A DNA stretch of 64,000 bases from Streptomyces taklimakanensis (GTDB taxonomy: Bacteria > Actinomycetota > Actinomycetes > Streptomycetales > Streptomycetaceae): contig NZ_WIXO01000001.1 of assembly GCF_009709575.1 (NCBI RefSeq), forward strand, positions 1,922,001-1,986,000, given 5' to 3'. The position numbers were made by a program, and so were the translations under genes. The notes under the pieces are model-generated. The model was not told the origin of the DNA, did no database searches, and saw nothing but the letters and a program-made list of their open reading frames with translations. Below are positions 60,083 to 64,000 of this stretch, piece after piece (within the stretch, counting starts at the first letter, position 1; every line of letters begins with the position of its first letter).

Positions 60083-60166
60083 GAGCACCCCTAAAAGAGG
60101 GTATGGGGCGGCCGAGGGCCGATGACGGGAAAACCGGCGGAAGCCGCCGGGACGCCGGGACAGATG

Positions 60167-60288
60167 CCTTCGTTGACGAAGGTAGTTACCGGTCCCTACC
60201 GTGGTCAATCCTTCCGCCGATTCGTACCTCCGAACGGTGTCCCGACGCCTTCGCGCGCGTAACTCCCATGCTTTCCGACCTTCGTTGA
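60167..60288. promoter_or_regulatory. Palindrome and repeat between divergent catabolic genes
   Basis: CCTTCG-TTGA-CGAAGG (60167-60182) is a perfect palindrome of 6-bp arms, followed 97 bp later by a second copy of its left half with spacer, CCTTCGTTGA (60279-60288). They lie between the racemase-type gene and the dehydrogenase gene and look like regulator sites of a GntR/MocR type. The regulator is not in the window. Confidence 0.5.
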
Positions 60289-60316
60289 TCCCTCGTTGCG
60301 AAACGGTTTCCCGCCC

Positions 60317-61327
60317 ATGTCAGAAAACACCGATCCGCCCCGCCTCCTCGTCCTCGGCGGCGATCCGGACGCCCCCGGGGACGTTCCCCCGCCGGACCTC
60401 GACCGACTCGCCGGCCGCGCCCGGGTGCGGTACGTCGACGAGAAGTCGCTGGCGGATTCGCTGCCGACCGCCGACGCCCTCCTGGTATGGGACTTCGCCT
60501 CCGACGCCGTGCGCCACGCCTGGCCGGGGCCGGGACCGCGGCCGGGCTGGGTGCACACCGCCAGCGCCGGTGTGGACCGGCTGCTGGCCTGTCCGGAACT
60601 CGTCGCCTCGGACACCGTGATCACCAATGCGCGGGGGATCTTCGACCAGCCGATCGCCGAATACACCGCCGGCCTCGTCCTGGCTTTGGCCAAAGATTTT
60701 CACGGAAGCTGGGAATTGCAACGTCAACGCCGCTGGCGGCACCGGGAGACCGTGCGGATCTCCGGGACTCACGCGATTGTCGTAGGTTCGGGTCCGATCG
60801 GCCGGGCAATCGGCAGAACTCTTCTGGCACTCGGTGTCGAGGTCGAACTGGTGGGCCGCCGGGAACGGGACGACGATCCGGAATTCGAAAAGGTGCACGC
60901 CGCCGACTCGCTCCACGACCTGCTGCCCACCGCCGACTGGGTGGTGTGCGCGGCGCCCCTCACCCCGCGGACCGCCGGGATGTTCGACGCCGCCGCGTTC
61001 TCCCGGATGAGGCGCGGAGCCCGTTTCGTCAACGTCGGACGCGGCGCGCACGTGGTGCAGGAGGACCTGGTGCGGGCGCTGCTCTCCCGACACCTGGGGG
61101 GCGCGGCGCTGGACGTCTTCGCGGACGAGCCGCTGCCCGCCGACAGCCCGTTGTGGGACGTCCCCGGCCTGCTGGTCTCCCCGCACATGAGCGGCGACAC
61201 CGTCGGCTGGCGCGACGACCTCGCCCGACAGTTCCGCGAGAACTTCGACCGCTGGGCGGCCGGCGAGCCGCTCCTCAACGTCGTCGACAAACAGCTCGGT
61301 TACGTCCCGGACAGGAGCGCACGATGA
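60317..61327 (+). CDS. D-2-hydroxyacid dehydrogenase
   Basis: A 336-residue NAD(P)-dependent dehydrogenase for a 2-hydroxy or 2-keto acid. The nucleotide-binding motif AIVVGSGPIGRAIGRTLLALG is near residue 155, VNVGRGAHVVQEDLV follows, and the catalytic Arg/Glu/His region ends in LLVSPHMSGD, where the last His serves. A stretch around 60680-60850 is lower in G+C than its neighbours. The start ATG 60317 lacks an SD; a TTG at 60296 is an alternative. The stop overlaps the amidase start by ATGA. Confidence 0.85.
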   Translation: MSENTDPPRLLVLGGDPDAPGDVPPPDLDRLAGRARVRYVDEKSLADSLPTADALLVWDFASDAVRHAWPGPGPRPGWVHTASAGVDRLLACPELVASDTVITNARGIFDQPIAEYTAGLVLALAKDFHGSWELQRQRRWRHRETVRISGTHAIVVGSGPIGRAIGRTLLALGVEVELVGRRERDDDPEFEKVHAADSLHDLLPTADWVVCAAPLTPRTAGMFDAAAFSRMRRGARFVNVGRGAHVVQEDLVRALLSRHLGGAALDVFADEPLPADSPLWDVPGLLVSPHMSGDTVGWRDDLARQFRENFDRWAAGEPLLNVVDKQLGYVPDRSAR

Positions 61328-62832
61328 CCGATCCCACCACCCTGACCGCGGCCCGGCTCGTGGCGGGGTACGCCCGCGGGGAGTTCACGCCCGTGGAGGT
61401 GGTCCGCGCCGTACTGGAGCGGACCGAGGAGATCCAGCCGCTGGTGAACGCCTTCGTGCGGATCGACGCCGAGGAGGCGACGCGGCAGGCCGCCGAGTCG
61501 GCCGAACGGTGGCGGCGCGGGGAGCCGGCCGGCCTGCTGGACGGGGTGCCGGTGTCGGTGAAGGACATCCTGCTGCTGCGCGGCGGCCCGACGCTGCGCG
61601 GTTCCCGCACCGTCCGTACCGACGGGCCGTGGGACGAGGACGCCCCGGCGGTGGCCCGGCTGCGCGAGCACGGCGCGGTGTTCACCGGCAAGACGACCAC
61701 CCCGGAGTTCGGCTGGAAGGGCGTCACCGACAGCCCGCGGCACGGCGCGACGGGCAATCCGTACGATCCGTCGCTCACCGCGGGCGGCTCCAGCGGTGGC
61801 AGCGCGGCGGCGGTGGCCCTGGGAGCCGGACCGCTGAGCCTGGGCACCGACGGCGGGGGGTCGGTGCGCATCCCCGCCTCCTTCTGCGGGATCTTCGCGC
61901 TGAAGCCGACCTACGGACGGGTGCCGCTGTACCCGGCCAGTGCCTACGGGACGCTCGCGCACGTCGGCCCGATGACGCGCGACGCACGGGACGCGGCGCT
62001 GCTGATGGACGTGATCACCGGTCCCGACGCCCGGGACTGGTCGCAGTTGGGGCCGGTGCCGGGCAGCTTCCGCGACGGGCTGGACGAGGGGGTCGCGGGG
62101 CTGCGGGTGGCGTACTCGCCCGACCTCGGCGGCCGGGTGACGGTCGACCCCGAGGTCGCGGCGGCGGTGCGGCGGGCCGTGGAGGCGCTGGAGAAGCTGG
62201 GCGCGCGCGTGGAGGAGGCGGATCCGGGACTGCCCGACGCGGTGGAGTCCTTCCACACCCTGTGGTTCAGCGGCGCCGCCCGCGTCACCCAGCACCTGGA
62301 CGACGAGCGGCGGGCGCTGCTGGACCCGGGCCTGCGGGAGGTCTGCGACCAGGGCGCGTCCTACAGTGCCCTGGACTACCTGGCGGCGGTGGACGTGCGG
62401 ATGGCGATGGGCCGGCTCGCGGGCGTCTTCCACACCCGGTACGACCTGCTGGTCACCCCGACGCTGCCGATCACCGCCTTCGAGCTGGGGGGCGAGGTCC
62501 CGCCGGGCTCGCCGTACGCCCGCTGGACGGGATGGACCCCGTTCACCCACCCCTTCAACATGACCCAGCAGCCGGCCGCGTCGGTGCCCTGCGGGGTGGA
62601 CGGCCGCGGGCTGCCGGTGGGCGTGCAACTGGTGGGCGCGCGGCACGCCGACGCGCTGGTGCTGCGCGCGGCGCACGCGCTGTACGGGGCGGGGGTCGCC
62701 GACGTCCCGCCGCCCCGGCCGCTCGCGGACGGTGCCTCCGGGGGCCCGGGGCCCGAGCCGGGGCCCGAGCCGGGGCCCGACGCGGCCCCGGGCCCGGACC
62801 CCGGCCCCGGGCTCAGGCCCTGCGGAAGGTGA
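61324..62832 (+). CDS. Amidase signature family hydrolase
   Basis: A 502-residue amidase of the Ser-cisSer-Lys class: catalytic Lys in VPVSVKDILLLRG and the signature GGSSGGSAAAVALGAG with LGTDGGGSVRIPASFCG. It would hydrolyse an amide to acid and ammonia. In relatives such genes accompany racemase-type enzymes in ectoine/amide catabolism, which supports a metabolic role here but not a substrate. A Gly-Pro-Glu/Asp tail (about 475-498) is coded by tandem 12-bp repeats. It overlaps the convergent DUF3830 gene by 20 bp. Confidence 0.85.
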   Translation: MTDPTTLTAARLVAGYARGEFTPVEVVRAVLERTEEIQPLVNAFVRIDAEEATRQAAESAERWRRGEPAGLLDGVPVSVKDILLLRGGPTLRGSRTVRTDGPWDEDAPAVARLREHGAVFTGKTTTPEFGWKGVTDSPRHGATGNPYDPSLTAGGSSGGSAAAVALGAGPLSLGTDGGGSVRIPASFCGIFALKPTYGRVPLYPASAYGTLAHVGPMTRDARDAALLMDVITGPDARDWSQLGPVPGSFRDGLDEGVAGLRVAYSPDLGGRVTVDPEVAAAVRRAVEALEKLGARVEEADPGLPDAVESFHTLWFSGAARVTQHLDDERRALLDPGLREVCDQGASYSALDYLAAVDVRMAMGRLAGVFHTRYDLLVTPTLPITAFELGGEVPPGSPYARWTGWTPFTHPFNMTQQPAASVPCGVDGRGLPVGVQLVGARHADALVLRAAHALYGAGVADVPPPRPLADGASGGPGPEPGPEPGPDAAPGPDPGPGLRPCGR

Positions 62833-63313
62833 GGGTCTCGCCCAGGGCTCCGGCCCGCCACAGGTCCTGGCAGGCGTCGGCCATCCGGTCCAGCCCGTCC
62901 ACGACCGAGCCCCAGACGATCCCGGGCACCCACCCGGCGTCCCCGTTGATCAACAGGTTGTTGCGCTCGTAGAACAGCGCCAGGTCCACCACCGTCTTCC
63001 TCCCCCGGTGCCCGGCGTCGTCCTCGTAGCCGTACGAGGCGGTGCCGAGCTGGGTGTCGGTGAAGGTGAAGTAGCACAGGTCGCCCGGGATGGGCGTGAT
63101 CGTGGGGTTCTCCAGCGGCGGCTCGTCGGGCGCGAACGCCGGCAGGAGCGTGTAGATCTCGTTGCGCGCGTACTTGGCGTGGTAGACGTCCCCGCCCAGC
63201 GGAAGGGCGTTCCACACCGCGTCGCAGGTGACGGGCGCGCGGTCGTCGAGGAGCTTCGCGGTGCAGCGCACTCCCCTCTTGTCGAGTGAAACTTCGATGA
63301 AACGGTCTGTCAT
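62813..63313 (-). CDS. DUF3830 family protein
   Basis: A 166-residue soluble protein matching the DUF3830 pattern (cyclophilin-like fold): VTCDAVWNALPLGGDVYHAKYARNEIY, GDLCYFTFTD, YGRDCQ-like region DACQDLW. AGGAGG lies about 5 nt before ATG 63313. Its neighbours in other bacteria are often amidases and compatible-solute transport genes, as here. No reaction is known. It is divergent from the solute-binding protein gene. Confidence 0.8.
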   Translation of the reverse strand: MTDRFIEVSLDKRGVRCTAKLLDDRAPVTCDAVWNALPLGGDVYHAKYARNEIYTLLPAFAPDEPPLENPTITPIPGDLCYFTFTDTQLGTASYGYEDDAGHRGRKTVVDLALFYERNNLLINGDAGWVPGIVWGSVVDGLDRMADACQDLWRAGALGETLTFRRA

Positions 63314-63446
63314 TTCGCCTCCTGTCCGTTGATTTCCCCGTCAATACTGACGCAGTGGTCACGCTGTGCGGTCAACCCCGCAACAGCCACATCAAGGGCC
63401 GGAAACGACTGGCATATTTTCCGAGAAGCGGGGTAGTGGCGCGCCC

Positions 63447-64000
63447 ATGGCTCCACCACAAAGGAACGAGAGAGAAAAAACGGACATCCACGAGAGTCCC
63501 AGTAATCGGAACAGATCCTTCGGGGGAATAAGCCGCCGCTCGCTGCTGGCGGGCCTGGGCGCCGTCGGCGCCGCGGGCGTGATGGGCGCGGCGGCCGGGT
63601 GCAGCCGGGTGCCGGAGGTCGGCGAGGGCCACGAGAGCCTGCTGAAACGGCTGAGGGGACAGGGCACCGTCCGCGTGGGGATCGCGGGCGAGGTGCCCTA
63701 CGGCTACATCAACAAGCAGGGCGAGTTGACCGGTGAGGCTCCGGAGATCGCGAAGGTCATCTTCAAGCGGCTGGGGGTGGAGAACGTCGTCCCGGTGCCG
63801 ACCGAGTTCGGCTCGCTGATCCCGGGACTGCGCTCGCAGCAGTTCGATGTGGTCTCCGCGGGCATGTACATCACACCGGAGCGGTGCGAGCAGGTGATCT
63901 TCTCGGATCCCGAATACGTCATGCTCGACGCCTTCATCGTCCGCAAGGGCAATCCGAAGGGCCTGTACACCTACCAGGACATCGTCGAGAAGAACGCCAG
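63447..64000 (+). CDS. ehuB: EhuB-like ABC solute-binding lipoprotein (partial)
   Basis: The first 184 codons of a gene that continues beyond the window. A twin-arginine, lipobox-type signal (SRRSLLAGLGAVGAAGVM, then GAAAGC) is followed by a family-3 amino-acid-type binding protein: VRVGIAGEVPYGYINKQGEL, GEAPEIAKVIFKRLG and FDVVSAGMYITPERCEQVIF. This resembles EhuB of the ectoine/hydroxyectoine importer. The first in-frame ATG is at 63447 with no strong SD. Its name depends on neighbours and family resemblance. Confidence 0.7.
   Translation, partial: MAPPQRNEREKTDIHESPSNRNRSFGGISRRSLLAGLGAVGAAGVMGAAAGCSRVPEVGEGHESLLKRLRGQGTVRVGIAGEVPYGYINKQGELTGEAPEIAKVIFKRLGVENVVPVPTEFGSLIPGLRSQQFDVVSAGMYITPERCEQVIFSDPEYVMLDAFIVRKGNPKGLYTYQDIVEKNA

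Noticed and set aside
62750..62830. Tandem GPGPEP-coding repeats as a separate element
   Set aside because: They are the low-complexity tail of the amidase gene and too short to be an independent repeat element.

Overview
The window is a chromosomal segment of a Streptomyces or very close actinobacterium. The evidence is the very high G+C with G/C-biased third codon positions, AGGAGG-type Shine-Dalgarno (SD) sites, frequent GTG starts, ATGA/GTGA gene overlaps, an adpA gene with a TTA (bldA-type) codon, and a gene order that, from memory, follows the S. coelicolor block SCO2770 to SCO2817 (speB, acyl-CoA genes, acdH, hexC, glmS2, adpA, ornA, cebR-cebEFG-bglC, cdgA). It is mostly core chromosome with several lineage-specific inserts.

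Layout. 1-3.3 kb: agmatinase-family gene, a phosphatase-like gene and an Erm-type 23S rRNA methylase. 3.3-12.3 kb: acyl-CoA metabolism. A thioesterase/acyl-CoA dehydrogenase pair and a TetR repressor face an operon for leucine/isovalerate catabolism (methylcrotonyl-CoA carboxylase beta and biotin subunits, HMG-CoA lyase, acyl-CoA dehydrogenase) across two inverted-repeat operators. 12.4-16.4 kb: a membrane sensor/PP2C/anti-sigma-kinase protein and a phage-type amidase. 16.37-18.16 kb: an IS200/IS605 element with intact TnpB, a candidate omega RNA, and a TnpA whose catalytic tyrosine appears replaced by histidine. 18.4-24.3 kb: a DUF4429 protein, beta-N-acetylhexosaminidase, GlmS and a universal stress protein. 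24.8-28.3 kb: adpA with a long upstream region and a small membrane protein, oligoribonuclease, tRNA-His and an M23 peptidase.

28.9-40.6 kb is a contiguous cellulose/cellobiose unit: divergent secreted GH48 and GH6 cellulases with CBM2 modules, the repressor gene cebR, the uptake operon cebEFG and beta-glucosidase bglC. Four copies of the 14-bp CebR palindrome tie it together (two in the cellulase intergenic region, one before cebE, one touching the bglC start codon). The secreted enzymes would release cellobiose, CebEFG import it, and BglC hydrolyse it to glucose.

40.8-47.7 kb: a small membrane ORF, a two-component system, a secreted protein, a spermidine-synthase-like protein, an NsdA-like HTH/TPR regulator and a histidine phosphatase. 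47.9-52.0 kb: a tightly overlapping three-gene cassette of a PD-(D/E)XK nuclease with a Cas4/AddB-like cysteine set, a large protein I cannot classify, and an SF1 helicase. This is the best candidate here for an undescribed nucleic-acid-processing or defence system. 52.2-57.0 kb: two conserved proteins, tRNA-Lys with a strong terminator, a secreted M6-type metalloprotease and the PAS-GGDEF-EAL protein CdgA.

57.0-64.0 kb: a luciferase-like oxidoreductase, then a catabolic locus with two Asp/Glu-racemase/maleate-isomerase-family proteins (one lacking the second cysteine), a D-2-hydroxyacid dehydrogenase, an amidase, a DUF3830 protein and, running off the edge, a twin-arginine lipoprotein solute-binding protein resembling EhuB of ectoine uptake. 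The locus is probably for compatible-solute (ectoine-type) or related organic-acid use. Family names come from recognising protein sequence by eye; no database search was run.
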